Below are positions 1-8,756 of a DNA stretch of 64,000 nucleotides, in pieces. The notes beneath the pieces are model-generated. The model did no database searches and was not told where the DNA came from. It saw only the letters and a list, made by a program, of their open reading frames with translations. The stretch lies in the NCBI GenBank assembly GCA_041395745.1, contig JAWKZV010000003.1:434001-498000 (forward strand), in the 5' to 3' direction. A program made the translations under genes and the position numbers. The DNA comes from Porticoccus sp041395745. GTDB lineage: Bacteria; Pseudomonadota; Gammaproteobacteria; Pseudomonadales; Porticoccaceae. The first letter of the stretch is position 1, and the number at the start of each line of letters is the position of its first letter.

Positions 1-564
1 GAATACACAGAAATCATCTCTGCGGAAACGGATCGACTCTGCAACCTGGTTGACCGCCTGCTTGGCCCCACCACGATGCCCAAATTTGTTCCGGTCAACA
101 TTCATGAAGTTCTGGAACATGTGGCCGCCCTGGCGGAAGCTGAAACCCGTGGCAGCATCACCATCAAACGCAATTACGATCCCAGCATCCCCGAGCTACA
201 GGGGGATCGAGGCCAACTGATTCAGGCGATCCTGAATGTTGTGCGCAATGCGATCCAGGCTCTGCGCGCCAGTAACCAGAAGCGTCCGACCATCAAGCTG
301 ATCACCCGGATTCAACGGCACTTTACCATCGGGAAAGTACATCACCGGGTGGTCTGCCGTATCGACATCATAGATAACGGCCCAGGGATTCCGGAGCACC
401 TGATCGACCGGATCTTCTTCCCCATGATCAGTGGTCGCGCAGAAGGAAGTGGGCTCGGCCTGCCCATAGCCCAGTCGGCCATCAACCTGCATCACGGACT
501 GATCGAATGTGAAAACGAGAAGGGAGAAACTCGTTTCACCATCTACTTACCATTGGATACCTAA
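1..564 (+). CDS. ntrB: NtrB (GlnL) nitrogen-regulation sensor kinase, 3' part
   Basis: This is the C-terminal part of the histidine kinase that phosphorylates and dephosphorylates NtrC in response to PII and nitrogen status. The frame is open from base 1, so the gene starts outside the window and the Met at 76 is internal. The HATPase domain shows the N box (NVVRNAIQAL), the G1 box (DNGPGIP) and the G2 box (GSGLGLPIA). The PAS domain and phospho-accepting His lie upstream of the window. The stop is two bases before the ntrC start, so the two genes are one transcriptional unit. NtrB rather than another kinase is inferred mainly from the ntrC neighbour and the short, compact ATPase domain. Confidence 0.93.
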   Translation, partial: EYTEIISAETDRLCNLVDRLLGPTTMPKFVPVNIHEVLEHVAALAEAETRGSITIKRNYDPSIPELQGDRGQLIQAILNVVRNAIQALRASNQKRPTIKLITRIQRHFTIGKVHHRVVCRIDIIDNGPGIPEHLIDRIFFPMISGRAEGSGLGLPIAQSAINLHHGLIECENEKGETRFTIYLPLDT

Positions 565-566
565 AC

Positions 567-1982
567 ATGGGAAAGCGCACTGTTTGGATAGTCGACGACG
601 ACCGCTCAATTCGCTGGGTAATGGAAAAAGCCCTGAGCAGAGCAGAACTTGACGTCACCAGTTTTGAAGATCCAGCAGATCTGCTGGCAAAACTCGACAA
701 ATCCCAACCGGACACCATCATCAGCGACATCCGCATGCCCGGCATCGACGGATTACAGCTTTTACAACGGATACACATTTCCAAGCCTACCCTGCCAGTG
801 ATCATCACCACCGCCCACTCGGATCTGGACAGTGCCGTGGCGGCCTACCAGGGCGGCGCTTTTGAATACCTGCCCAAACCATTCGATCTGGAAGAGCTGA
901 TTGCCGTTACCAATCGCGCCATCAATTTCGCCAGCGAACAGGGCCGGGAGAAAGCCCCGGCAACCGAGGGCGTCAGTGGAGAAATCATTGGCGAAGCCCC
1001 GGCCATGCAGGAAGTTTTCCGAGCCATCGGCCGCCTTTCTCACTCCAATATCACCGTGCTCATTAACGGGGAGTCAGGCACCGGAAAGGAGCTGGTGGCA
1101 AAAGCCCTGCACGACCACAGTCCTCGCAGGAATAATCGTTTTGTCGCACTGAACATGGCTGCGATTCCCCACGACCTGATTGAATCTGAGCTATTCGGCC
1201 ACGAAAAAGGGGCTTTCACTGGCGCCACCCAGCGCCGTGAAGGACGCTTCCAACAGGCGGATGGCGGTACCCTGTTCCTTGACGAAATCGGCGACATGCC
1301 ACCGGAGGCCCAGACCCGCCTGCTCAGGGTACTGGCCAACGGGGAGTTTTACCTGGTCGGGGGACATACCCCGGTGAAGGTCGATGTACGTATCATCGCA
1401 GCGACCCACCAGAACCTGGAACATCTGGTGGCAGAAAACCGCTTTCGGGAAGACCTTTTCCACCGCCTCAATGTGATCCGGATTCACCTCCCCAAGCTGG
1501 CAGACCGCCGGGAAGACATTCCCAAACTGATGCACCATTTCTTCCAGCGTGCAGCGAAAGAGCTGGAAACTGAACCCAAGACACTCTCACCCGAAGCCGA
1601 ACAGTATCTGAGTATGCTGTCATGGCCTGGCAACGTAAGACAGCTGGAAAACATTTGCCGCTGGCTGACCGTTATGGCCTCCGGGAGGGAAGTACACATC
1701 GAAGATCTTCCCCCGGAATTGAGGGATGGCCCCGTTGAAAAAACCACCATCAATGGCAACTGGGAACAACAATTGCGCAATTGGGCAGATACCGAGCTCA
1801 GCGCAGGACACCACGACATTCTGGCCTCTGCAGTCCCGACATTTGAACGGGCCTTGATAGAAACCGCTCTGAGCCATACCAATGGTCGTAAACGAGATGC
1901 CGCCGAACTGCTCGGCTGGGGCAGGAATACCCTGACTCGCAAGTTAAAGGAGCTGGGGATGAACGACGAGGACGACCTTTAA
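567..1982 (+). CDS. ntrC: NtrC (GlnG) sigma-54-dependent nitrogen response regulator
   Basis: Bacterial enhancer-binding protein that activates sigma-54 promoters under nitrogen limitation. At 471 aa it has the usual family length. An N-terminal receiver domain carries the phospho-acceptor Asp54 (ISDIRMPG). The central AAA+ domain has Walker A GESGTGKE (about 168-175) and the sigma-54 contact loop GAFTGA (215-220), followed by the LFLDEIGDMP Walker B. The C-terminus (about 430-465) is a Fis-type helix-turn-helix (GRKRDAAELLGWGRNTLTRKL). It follows ntrB directly. A likely target in this window is the sigma-54 promoter in front of amtB near 37671. Confidence 0.97.
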   Translation: MGKRTVWIVDDDRSIRWVMEKALSRAELDVTSFEDPADLLAKLDKSQPDTIISDIRMPGIDGLQLLQRIHISKPTLPVIITTAHSDLDSAVAAYQGGAFEYLPKPFDLEELIAVTNRAINFASEQGREKAPATEGVSGEIIGEAPAMQEVFRAIGRLSHSNITVLINGESGTGKELVAKALHDHSPRRNNRFVALNMAAIPHDLIESELFGHEKGAFTGATQRREGRFQQADGGTLFLDEIGDMPPEAQTRLLRVLANGEFYLVGGHTPVKVDVRIIAATHQNLEHLVAENRFREDLFHRLNVIRIHLPKLADRREDIPKLMHHFFQRAAKELETEPKTLSPEAEQYLSMLSWPGNVRQLENICRWLTVMASGREVHIEDLPPELRDGPVEKTTINGNWEQQLRNWADTELSAGHHDILASAVPTFERALIETALSHTNGRKRDAAELLGWGRNTLTRKLKELGMNDEDDL

Positions 1983-2003
1983 ACCAGGCCGAATAAAGGA
2001 ATA

Positions 2004-2047
2004 CCAGTGGTTCGGAGCACCCCGAACCACTGGAGATAGTATTTTTT
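2004..2047 (+). terminator. Hairpin between ntrC and secB
   Basis: Perfect 12-bp arms CCAGTGGTTCGG (2004-2015) and CCGAACCACTGG (2022-2033) enclose a 6-nt loop. They are followed after 7 nt by a T-run (2042-2047). The hairpin sits between the convergent ntrC and secB stops and probably terminates ntrBC. The T-run is not immediately at the stem base, so rho-independent termination is likely but not certain. Confidence 0.7.
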
Positions 2048-2048
2048 C

Positions 2049-2552
2049 TTAGTGGGTGACTTCTGAGGCGGCAGCCGCTTCCTGATCTTTCTTGGCCTTG
2101 GCCAGTGCCTGGGCAAACAGAACCTCAAAATTGACCGGTGGCAACATCAGTGCCGGGAAAGAGCCCTTGATCACCACGTTGTCCACCACTTCCCGAACAA
2201 AGGGGTAGAGCGTCGCCGGACAGAGCACGTTGATAGCCTGGGCCATCTGGCGATTTTCCAGCCCCTTGACCAGGAAGATGCCCGCCTGGTGCGCTTCGAT
2301 CAGATAGACAGTCTCATCACCGTGTTTCACGGTGATGGTGACAGTCAGCACCACTTCGAAATGATCTTCATCGAGTTTGTTGACCTCGGTCGACAGCTCC
2401 TGACCAACCTGCGGCTTGATCTCCGTGTGAAAAGCTACGGGTCCCATGGGTGTTTCAAAGGACAGGTCCTTCAGGTAAATGCGCTGTAGGGCAAACTGAC
2501 CACCATCTTGCTGCGGCATATCTGCAGCAGCGACATTGTTTTCTTCTGTCAT
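2049..2552 (-). CDS. secB: SecB protein-export chaperone
   Basis: Cytosolic tetrameric chaperone that holds preproteins unfolded and hands them to SecA. The 167 aa product matches the family from about residue 15 on (FALQRIYLKDLSFETP, QPQVGQEL-like and CPATLYPFVREVVDNVVIKGSFPALMLPPVNFEVLFAQ). It has the usual acidic, Ala-rich N-terminal extension and a charged tail (KAKKDQEAAAASEVTH). It is the last gene of a yibN-grxC-secB unit, with 72 bp between grxC and secB. This order is conserved in many gammaproteobacteria. Confidence 0.97.
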   Translation of the reverse strand: MTEENNVAAADMPQQDGGQFALQRIYLKDLSFETPMGPVAFHTEIKPQVGQELSTEVNKLDEDHFEVVLTVTITVKHGDETVYLIEAHQAGIFLVKGLENRQMAQAINVLCPATLYPFVREVVDNVVIKGSFPALMLPPVNFEVLFAQALAKAKKDQEAAAASEVTH

Positions 2553-2624
2553 GTTTCCGTCTTCTCTTCTTAGCTGTTTCGATTAAAGGTTTGCCACCGG
2601 GGAATAAAACTACCGACATCAGGC

Positions 2625-2885
2625 TCAGACAAGGGCGGCCAATAGTCGGTCCAACTCACCGCTCTGCTCAAGGCGACGCAAGTCATCGTAACCGCCGACA
2701 TGCTTTTCACCCAGCCAGATTTGCGGCACGGTATGGCGACCAGTCTTGACTACCAACTCACTGAGCAGGGCAGCATTACCATCCACGGGGATTTCTTCGT
2801 AGGCCAGCCCTTTCTTTGCAAGCAAATTCTTGGCGGCCACACAGTAACCACAGGTGCGTGTGGTGTAGATCCGTACCCTGGCCAT
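2625..2885 (-). CDS. grxC: Glutaredoxin 3
   Basis: Small GSH-dependent thiol-disulfide oxidoreductase of 86 aa, the normal size. The active site is CGYC (residues 12-15, TCGYCVAAK; most family members have CPYC, so Pro is replaced by Gly). The TVPQIWLGEKHVGGYDDL segment provides the cis-Pro and glutathione-binding loop. It starts one base after the upstream rhodanese-like gene ends, so the two are probably translationally linked. A role in reducing cytosolic proteins such as ribonucleotide reductase follows from the family. Confidence 0.95.
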   Translation of the reverse strand: MARVRIYTTRTCGYCVAAKNLLAKKGLAYEEIPVDGNAALLSELVVKTGRHTVPQIWLGEKHVGGYDDLRRLEQSGELDRLLAALV

Positions 2886-2886
2886 T

Positions 2887-3297
2887 TCAGCCTTTGACGA
2901 CAGGCAAACTCTGGTTTTGCCACTCCATCATACCGCCGGTCAGGCGAAACACCTTGAAGCCCTCTTGCTGCAACTTGCGACCCGCAGGGCCGGACTGCTG
3001 TCCCAGCTTGTCGGCGAGAATAATGAATTTCTCCCGGTGGCGGTCAAGTTCGCTGATCTTGTCCTGCAACTTGGTCTGGGGGATGTTAAATGCGCCGGCA
3101 ATGTGTCCGGCCTTGAATTCCTTGCTGTCACGGATATCAAGCAGCACCGCTTCATCCGAATTCAGCATGCGCGTGACAGCATGCACGGAAATCGGCTTGC
3201 CACTCTTGATGCGCTCATTAATGGCAAGCAGGTAGATCAGGATCAACAAGACACTGACCAGAATCCACTGTTCGCTGATAAACGTAAAAAATTCCAC
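2887..3297 (-). CDS. yibN: Membrane-anchored rhodanese-like protein (YibN type), catalytic Cys absent
   Basis: A 136-aa protein with one N-terminal membrane helix (about residues 9-26) and a rhodanese fold (about 38-133). The start is GTG. Conserved rhodanese features are visible (LLDIRDSKEFKAGHIAGAFNIP). In the active-site loop the sequence is ADKLGQQSG: the position where sulfurtransferases carry Cys is Asp (about residue 96), and the whole protein contains no cysteine. It should therefore not be a persulfide carrier and may have a binding or structural role. It heads the yibN-grxC-secB unit. Assignment by synteny and fold is firm; function is unknown. Confidence 0.9.
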   Translation of the reverse strand: MEFFTFISEQWILVSVLLILIYLLAINERIKSGKPISVHAVTRMLNSDEAVLLDIRDSKEFKAGHIAGAFNIPQTKLQDKISELDRHREKFIILADKLGQQSGPAGRKLQQEGFKVFRLTGGMMEWQNQSLPVVKG

Positions 3298-3459
3298 TGT
3301 TTGAGGTCTCTCGCAAAGTCAGCCAGGACCCACCGGGCCCGCAAGGCCGAAAAGTATACACAGCGCAAACTGCTCACGGAACCACCAATGGCACTGATAA
3401 CCGTTTGCGGGTAAGATTCGCGGATTATTCATCCCCACACACATCGTCCCATTGAGATC

Positions 3460-5010
3460 ATGACTGAAGCCAAAAAAACACTACTGTTGTTGGTGCTCGA
3501 CGGCTGTGGCCACAGCGACAACCCCGAGTTCAACGCCATCCAAGCCGCCAATACACCGGTGCGCGACAGGCTCTGGAAGAGCTGCCCTCGCACCTTTATT
3601 GACACCTCCGGACTGGCTGTCGGCTTGCCGGAAGGCCAGATGGGCAATAGTGAAGTGGGGCATATGACACTGGGTTCCGGCCGGGTGATCTACCAGAGCT
3701 TTACCCGTATCAACAAGGCCATCAGCGATGGCGACTTCTTCACCAATCCGGTGTACTGCGCCGCTATCGACAAAGCCATTGCGAACCACGGCGCCGTACA
3801 TATTCTCGGCCTGCTGTCACAAGGCGGCGTCCACAGCCATGAAGAGCACATCAACGCCATGGTTGAGCTGGCTGCGCAACGGGGTGCGGAAAAAATCTAC
3901 GTTCATGCTTTCCTCGACGGCAGGGATACCCCTCCACGCAGTGCCGAGCCGTCTCTGAAACATACGGCAGAGGTTCTGGCCAGCACAGGTCGCGGCCGCA
4001 TTGCCAGCATCTGTGGGCGCTTCTATGCCATGGACCGGGACAACCGCTGGGACCGAGTACAGGCCGCCTATGACCTGCTCACCCAGGGAAAAACTGAACA
4101 CCGTGCCGCAGATGCCGTCAGAGGCCTTCGCGCAGCCTATGAGCGCGGCGAAAACGACGAATTCGTCCTGCCGACCGCCATCGCTCCCGAGGGAGAAGCA
4201 CCGGTCACCATCAACGACGGCGATGCCGTGGTGTACATGAACTTTCGCCCGGACCGGGCGCGACAACTCACTCGCGCTTTCGTGAATGATGATTTCGACG
4301 GATTTGATCGCACATCCCGCCCCGTGCTGGCAGACTTCGTGATGACCACTGAGTACGCAGCTGACATTCATACCAGCTGCGCTTTTCCCCCGGAAAATCT
4401 GCACAACTCCCTCGGCGAATATCTGGGCAGCCTGGGCAAAACCCAGCTGCGCATTGCCGAAACGGAAAAATACGCTCACGTTACATTCTTCTTTAACGGC
4501 GGTCAGGAAACCCTGTTTCCCGGCGAAGACCGCATCCTGATTCCCTCGCCCAAGGTCGCCACCTATGACCTGAAGCCGGAAATGAGTGCCTACGAACTGA
4601 CCGACAAACTGGTTGATGCCATTGAAGGCGGCACCTACGACATCATCGTCTGTAACTACGCCAACTGCGACCAGGTCGGCCATAGCGGCGTGTTCGATGC
4701 CGCCGTCAAAGCCGTCGAAGTGGTCGACCAGTGCCTTGAACGGGTACTGATCGCCCTCAACGACATCGGCGGTGAATGCCTGATCACCGCAGACCATGGC
4801 AATGTGGAGCAGATGTTTGACCCCGAATCCGGACAGGTACACACCCAGCACACCACACTGCCAGTACCACTGATCTACGTTGGCAACCGCCAACTGAGTC
4901 TGTCGGGCAACGGATCTCTCGCAGACATTGCTCCCACCATGCTCACCCTGTTGGGAGTGCCACAACCTCCCGAAATGACCGGCCATTCTCTGGTCGCCTT
5001 GGGAGCTTGA
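3460..5010 (+). CDS. gpmI: 2,3-bisphosphoglycerate-independent phosphoglycerate mutase
   Basis: Glycolytic/gluconeogenic enzyme interconverting 3- and 2-phosphoglycerate with two Mn2+ ions. The 516-aa product shows the first metal motif (LLVLDGCGHS, Asp14) and the phosphoserine loop MGNSEVGH (Ser64). It also has DGRDTPPRSA, the RPDRARQLTRA region, and the second metal cluster (NYANCDQVGHSG and ITADHGNVEQM). Family length is about 510-515. It is divergent from yibN-grxC-secB and followed by envC, the same arrangement as E. coli gpmM-envC. Confidence 0.97.
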   Translation: MTEAKKTLLLLVLDGCGHSDNPEFNAIQAANTPVRDRLWKSCPRTFIDTSGLAVGLPEGQMGNSEVGHMTLGSGRVIYQSFTRINKAISDGDFFTNPVYCAAIDKAIANHGAVHILGLLSQGGVHSHEEHINAMVELAAQRGAEKIYVHAFLDGRDTPPRSAEPSLKHTAEVLASTGRGRIASICGRFYAMDRDNRWDRVQAAYDLLTQGKTEHRAADAVRGLRAAYERGENDEFVLPTAIAPEGEAPVTINDGDAVVYMNFRPDRARQLTRAFVNDDFDGFDRTSRPVLADFVMTTEYAADIHTSCAFPPENLHNSLGEYLGSLGKTQLRIAETEKYAHVTFFFNGGQETLFPGEDRILIPSPKVATYDLKPEMSAYELTDKLVDAIEGGTYDIIVCNYANCDQVGHSGVFDAAVKAVEVVDQCLERVLIALNDIGGECLITADHGNVEQMFDPESGQVHTQHTTLPVPLIYVGNRQLSLSGNGSLADIAPTMLTLLGVPQPPEMTGHSLVALGA

Positions 5011-5033
5011 ACGACTTCTTGGCACCCGGAACG

Positions 5034-6176
5034 ATGACACGCCTCCGCTGGACAGTCGTTGCAACCATACTGCTGGCGGTGGCTGCCTTCGCCTCTGCGA
5101 GCGAAAAGGAAGACCGCAAGAAACTGCAGCAGCTGGGCAAGGACATCCTCAAGCTCGAACAAACCATTCAGGGCGACAGCAAGGAACACCGACAACTGTC
5201 CAATGAGCTTAAAAAGTCCGAACTGGCGGCAGCTGATTTAAACAAGCAGATCCGACAGATCGAACAAACTCTCACCACCCTCGACGAAGAGTTGGATGGC
5301 CTCAAAACCCGCCAGGCCACCCTGCAACAGTCGCGAAGGGACCAGCAACAACTGATCGCCAGCCAGATAGCCGCTGCCTATCGATTAGGCAACGAGGAAT
5401 CCATCAAGTTGCTGCTCAACCAGGAGGACCCGGAGAGGGTCAGTCGAACCCTTAAATACTACGACTACTTCCTGCAGGCCCGGGCCGAGAAAATCGCTTT
5501 CTACCTGAACACCATCGAAGAACTGCAAACTGTGGAGCAGGGCATTGCCGTGCGCCAGGCATCACTGGCGGAAAACCGTGCCAATCTGACCGAACAACAA
5601 CAGAAACTCGAAGAAAGCCGTCGGGCGAGGGGTGAAGTACTGGCCCGCCTCGACCGCCAGATAGCAGACTCCCAGCAATCACTGGTCCGCCTGAAAACCG
5701 AGCGAAAACGCCTAGAGGCCGTTCTGAAGGCACTGGAAGAAAGTCTCGCCCGCCTGACGCCGTCATCCAGCACCGAGCCTTTCGCCAAACGCAAGGGCAA
5801 GCTGCCCTGGCCGGTAAAGGGCCAGCTCAGCCAGTATTTTGGTGCCACACGAACTGCGGATATCACCTGGAACGGCTGGCTTCTCAAGGCAAGGGAGGGC
5901 ACTGACGTTCGAGCTATCCACCACGGGCGGATCGTGTTTTCCGACTATCTGCGCGGCCACGGCCTGCTAGTGATTGTCGATCACGGCGATGGCTACATGA
6001 GCCTCTATGCCCACAATCAGGTGTTGCTGAAAGTCACGGGGGACTGGGTGCAGGCCGGGGAACCCATAGCCAAGGTCGGCAACAGCGGCGGCCAACGGGA
6101 TCATGCACTTTATTTTGAAATTCGACATAATGGCAGGCCGACAAACCCCAAATACTGGCTGACCAGCAAGGGGTAA
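5034..6176 (+). CDS. envC: EnvC-like murein hydrolase activator
   Basis: Periplasmic activator of septal amidases (AmiA/AmiB), coupled to FtsEX. I use the ATG at 5034 because it begins a signal peptide (MTRLRWTVVATILLAVAAFASA). The longer frame from TTG 5007 would overlap gpmI. Long coiled coils follow (about residues 25-245, rich in Gln/Leu/Arg/Glu), then a C-terminal LytM/M23 domain (about 265-378). The domain is degenerate: GTDVRAIHHG and ALYFEIRHNG lack the zinc-binding HxH of active peptidases. That is typical of EnvC and argues for activation rather than hydrolysis. It sits in an operon with gpmI and probably the downstream ctp gene. Confidence 0.93.
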   Translation: MTRLRWTVVATILLAVAAFASASEKEDRKKLQQLGKDILKLEQTIQGDSKEHRQLSNELKKSELAAADLNKQIRQIEQTLTTLDEELDGLKTRQATLQQSRRDQQQLIASQIAAAYRLGNEESIKLLLNQEDPERVSRTLKYYDYFLQARAEKIAFYLNTIEELQTVEQGIAVRQASLAENRANLTEQQQKLEESRRARGEVLARLDRQIADSQQSLVRLKTERKRLEAVLKALEESLARLTPSSSTEPFAKRKGKLPWPVKGQLSQYFGATRTADITWNGWLLKAREGTDVRAIHHGRIVFSDYLRGHGLLVIVDHGDGYMSLYAHNQVLLKVTGDWVQAGEPIAKVGNSGGQRDHALYFEIRHNGRPTNPKYWLTSKG

Positions 6177-6205
6177 AGAACAAAAGCGAAGGAAAGCCGC
6201 GGGGC

Positions 6206-6224
6206 CGGGAAACGCTGTTTCCCG
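6206..6224. other. Hairpin between envC and ctpA
   Basis: An 8-bp stem CGGGAAAC / GTTTCCCG with a 3-nt loop lies in the 100-bp envC-ctpA gap. No T-run follows on either side, so it is more likely an attenuating or mRNA-stabilising hairpin than a full terminator. Confidence 0.35.
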
Positions 6225-6276
6225 CTCCAACAAACCACAACGTGATAAACCGCGTTAACAATTCCAGGACTACCCC

Positions 6277-7590
6277 ATGAATGCGTTTAGCAAGTCGCTG
6301 ATGATGATGCTGGCACTGCTGGCCTCCTCCTCCAATACCGTTGCCAAGGAGGTACCTGAAGACGCGAGAATGCCCCTGGAAGAACTGCGCCACTTCACTC
6401 AGGTGTTCGACCAGATCCGCCAGTCCTACGTTGAAGAAATTGACGACAAAGCCCTGCTGGAAATGACCATCAGAGGACTGCTCGCCAGCCTGGACCCCCA
6501 CTCTGTCTACCTGGATAAGGAGGACTTTACAGACCTTCAGGAACACACCAGCGGAGAATTCGGCGGCCTCGGGATTGAAGTCAGTATGGAAGGCGGCTTC
6601 ATCAAACTAATTACCCCTACCGATGACACCCCCGCACAACGGGCCGGCATTCAGGCCGGGGACCTGATCATTAAACTCGATGACCAACTGGTGCAGGGCA
6701 TGAACCTTGGTGAGGCCATTGAGCTGATGCGCGGCCCGAAAGGTTCAAAAATTATCCTGACCGTCGTCCGCCCAAACCGCGACGGTCCTTTTGAAATAGA
6801 GATTATTCGTGACACCATCCAGATCCATAGCGTGCGCTCCCGGATGCTGGAGCCTGGCTATGGCTATGTCCGTATCGCCCAGTTCCAGGAGAACACCGGC
6901 TCCGAATTCACCAAAGCGCTCCAGACACTGTTACGTGATAACTCCGACCTGAAAGGACTAGTACTGGACCTGCGCAACAACCCCGGCGGCCTGCTGGACT
7001 CTTCGATTGAAGTAGCCGATGCCCTGCTGGATAGCGGCCTGGTAGTGTACACAGAGGGCCGTGTCGCCACTGCCAACAACCAGTATTTCGCTACGCCGGG
7101 AGATCTGTTGAACGGCTTGCCGGTGGTTGCTCTGATTAATGAGGGATCTGCCTCCGCGGCGGAAATCGTTGCAGGAGCTTTGCAGGATCACCACCGCGCC
7201 CTGATTCTCGGCACCGGCAGCTTTGGCAAGGGTTCAGTGCAAACCGTCATCCCCCTCGGAGAAGACCGCGCCATCAAACTCACTACTGCCCGTTATTTCA
7301 CCCCCAGCAAACGCTCTATCCAGGCGGATGGCATCCACCCTGATATACTGGTCAGGCCAGCGGAAGTCCACTTGCTGGAGTCTCCGGAACAGATCAAGGA
7401 GGCCAATCTCAGTGGCCATCTTAGCAATGAAGGAGAGAAGAAAACGGTGGAATCCAAGAATCTCTCTCAGGATGACAACCAGCTGTATGAGGCCCTCAAC
7501 CTGTTAAAAGGGCTTAATATTTTCTCCGGATTGAAGGGAGTTGACCGAACGGTCAAAGATGCCGATGGAGCACTCCCTAGCGCCGACTGA
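6277..7590 (+). CDS. ctpA: S41 family carboxy-terminal processing protease (CtpA type)
   Basis: Periplasmic serine protease of 437 aa. The order is an N-terminal signal segment (about 1-23), a helical region, a PDZ domain (about 95-170, GGLGIEVSMEGGFIKLITPTDD-type start, then RAGIQAGDLIIKLDD), and the S41 core. The catalytic Ser/Lys dyad region is NEGSASAAEIVAGAL...GTGSFGKGSVQ. A glycine-rich strand (VLDLRNNPGGLLDSS) is also canonical. The C-terminal 60 residues are charged and less conserved. Members process or degrade periplasmic proteins and peptidoglycan hydrolases, which fits the EnvC neighbour; the exact substrate is not visible. Confidence 0.94.
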   Translation: MNAFSKSLMMMLALLASSSNTVAKEVPEDARMPLEELRHFTQVFDQIRQSYVEEIDDKALLEMTIRGLLASLDPHSVYLDKEDFTDLQEHTSGEFGGLGIEVSMEGGFIKLITPTDDTPAQRAGIQAGDLIIKLDDQLVQGMNLGEAIELMRGPKGSKIILTVVRPNRDGPFEIEIIRDTIQIHSVRSRMLEPGYGYVRIAQFQENTGSEFTKALQTLLRDNSDLKGLVLDLRNNPGGLLDSSIEVADALLDSGLVVYTEGRVATANNQYFATPGDLLNGLPVVALINEGSASAAEIVAGALQDHHRALILGTGSFGKGSVQTVIPLGEDRAIKLTTARYFTPSKRSIQADGIHPDILVRPAEVHLLESPEQIKEANLSGHLSNEGEKKTVESKNLSQDDNQLYEALNLLKGLNIFSGLKGVDRTVKDADGALPSAD

Positions 7591-7738
7591 ACTCATTGAC
7601 TTTTATGTCAAATTTGGGCTGAATTAGCAAAGATTGTTGCTCTTACGTCAATAGCATGTAAACAATCCGCGTTGTACACGGACTGTATAAAATAATAATG
7701 ACAATAGATGTAAGTAGTTAACCAAGAGAGGAAACGAC

Positions 7739-7972
7739 ATGGTGATGCCCAGAACAGGGGAATCCGAAAAGCAGAAGCCGTCGGTCAGGAGTGACCGCTT
7801 TTTTAAGCTGCATAACTTTTGGTTCTTCGCTACACGCGAAGGCGCGGCAGTTGGTCCGTTTGATTCCAAAGAAGGGGCGGTTCAAGCGGTATCCGACTAC
7901 GTTGAGTTTGTTCAGAAAGCCGGACCGGAGGCATTGGAGTTCTTCTCTTCCAACGCCCGCTACGCGGTCTGA
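7739..7972 (+). CDS. Small conserved protein, DUF6316-like
   Basis: A 77-aa soluble protein preceded by a good ribosome-binding site (AGAGAGGAAACGAC before ATG). The core pattern RSDRFF...WFFATREG..VGPFDSKEGAVQAVSDY resembles the DUF6316 family of gammaproteobacteria. Its GPF-type element recalls small WG/GYF-like folds. An AT-rich stretch with a TATAAAAT element lies about 50 bp upstream and could be its -10. It stands alone, convergent with hisF. No function is known; the family match is from memory and moderately sure. Confidence 0.75.
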   Translation: MVMPRTGESEKQKPSVRSDRFFKLHNFWFFATREGAAVGPFDSKEGAVQAVSDYVEFVQKAGPEALEFFSSNARYAV

Positions 7973-7985
7973 TGTGTTTAGCAGC

Positions 7986-8756
7986 TCAACGCCGGACTTC
8001 AACACCTCGCTCAGCCATGTAATCTTTGGCCTGGGCGATGGTGTACTCTCCAAAATGAAAAATACTCGCCGCTAGTACGGCATCGGCCTTACCCTCAACA
8101 ACCCCATCCACCAAGTGTTGCAAATTGCCCACACCTCCTGAGGCAATCACGGGGATATCCACCGCGTCACTCACCGCTCTGGTCAACGGCAGGTTAAACC
8201 CACTCTTGGTACCATCCTTGTCCATGCTGGTCAGCAGGATCTCTCCGGCACCGTACTCAGCCATACGCACGGCCCACTCCACAGCATCAATGCCAGTGGG
8301 CTTACGGCCACCATGGGTGAAAATCTCCCAACGCAGCGGTTCTCCCTCGCCACTAACCTGCTTGGCATCAATAGCCACCACGATGCACTGGGAGCCAAAA
8401 CGCTGGGACGCCTGACGAACAAACTCCGGACTCTTCACCGCAGCGGAGTTGATACTGACCTTATCGGCGCCGGCGTTCAGGAGGGCGCGGATGTCTTCCA
8501 GTGTACGCACACCGCCACCGACGGTGAGGGGAATAAACACTTCACTGGCCATGCGCTCCACGGTATGGATCATGGTGTCCCGCTCTTCATGGCTGGCGGT
8601 AATGTCAAGAAAGGTGATTTCATCAGCTCCCTCTTCGTTGTAGCGCTTGGCCACTTCCACCGGATCACCGGCATCCCTGATATCCACAAACTGGACACCT
8701 TTCACCACACGCCCTTTGTCCACGTCCAGACAGGGAATAATTCTCTTGGCCAACAT
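7986..8756 (-). CDS. hisF: Imidazole glycerol phosphate synthase cyclase subunit HisF
   Basis: TIM-barrel cyclase subunit that, with HisH, converts PRFAR and ammonia into IGP and AICAR in histidine synthesis. The 256-aa product begins MLAKRIIPCLDVDKGRVVKGV with catalytic Asp11. The second catalytic Asp is in VVAIDAK (about 130). Both phosphate-binding halves are visible (TVGGGVR and VIASGGVGN). I chose ATG 8756 over GTG 8759: this ATG overlaps the ribA stop as TGATG, indicating coupled translation. No hisH or hisA is in the window, so the pathway is split across the chromosome or continues elsewhere. Confidence 0.97.
   Translation of the reverse strand: MLAKRIIPCLDVDKGRVVKGVQFVDIRDAGDPVEVAKRYNEEGADEITFLDITASHEERDTMIHTVERMASEVFIPLTVGGGVRTLEDIRALLNAGADKVSINSAAVKSPEFVRQASQRFGSQCIVVAIDAKQVSGEGEPLRWEIFTHGGRKPTGIDAVEWAVRMAEYGAGEILLTSMDKDGTKSGFNLPLTRAVSDAVDIPVIASGGVGNLQHLVDGVVEGKADAVLAASIFHFGEYTIAQAKDYMAERGVEVRR

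Noticed and set aside
3817..5064. 415-aa minus-strand ORF antisense to gpmI
   Set aside because: Lies entirely over a well-supported gene and reads as low-complexity mirror sequence of GC-rich codons; no domain features.
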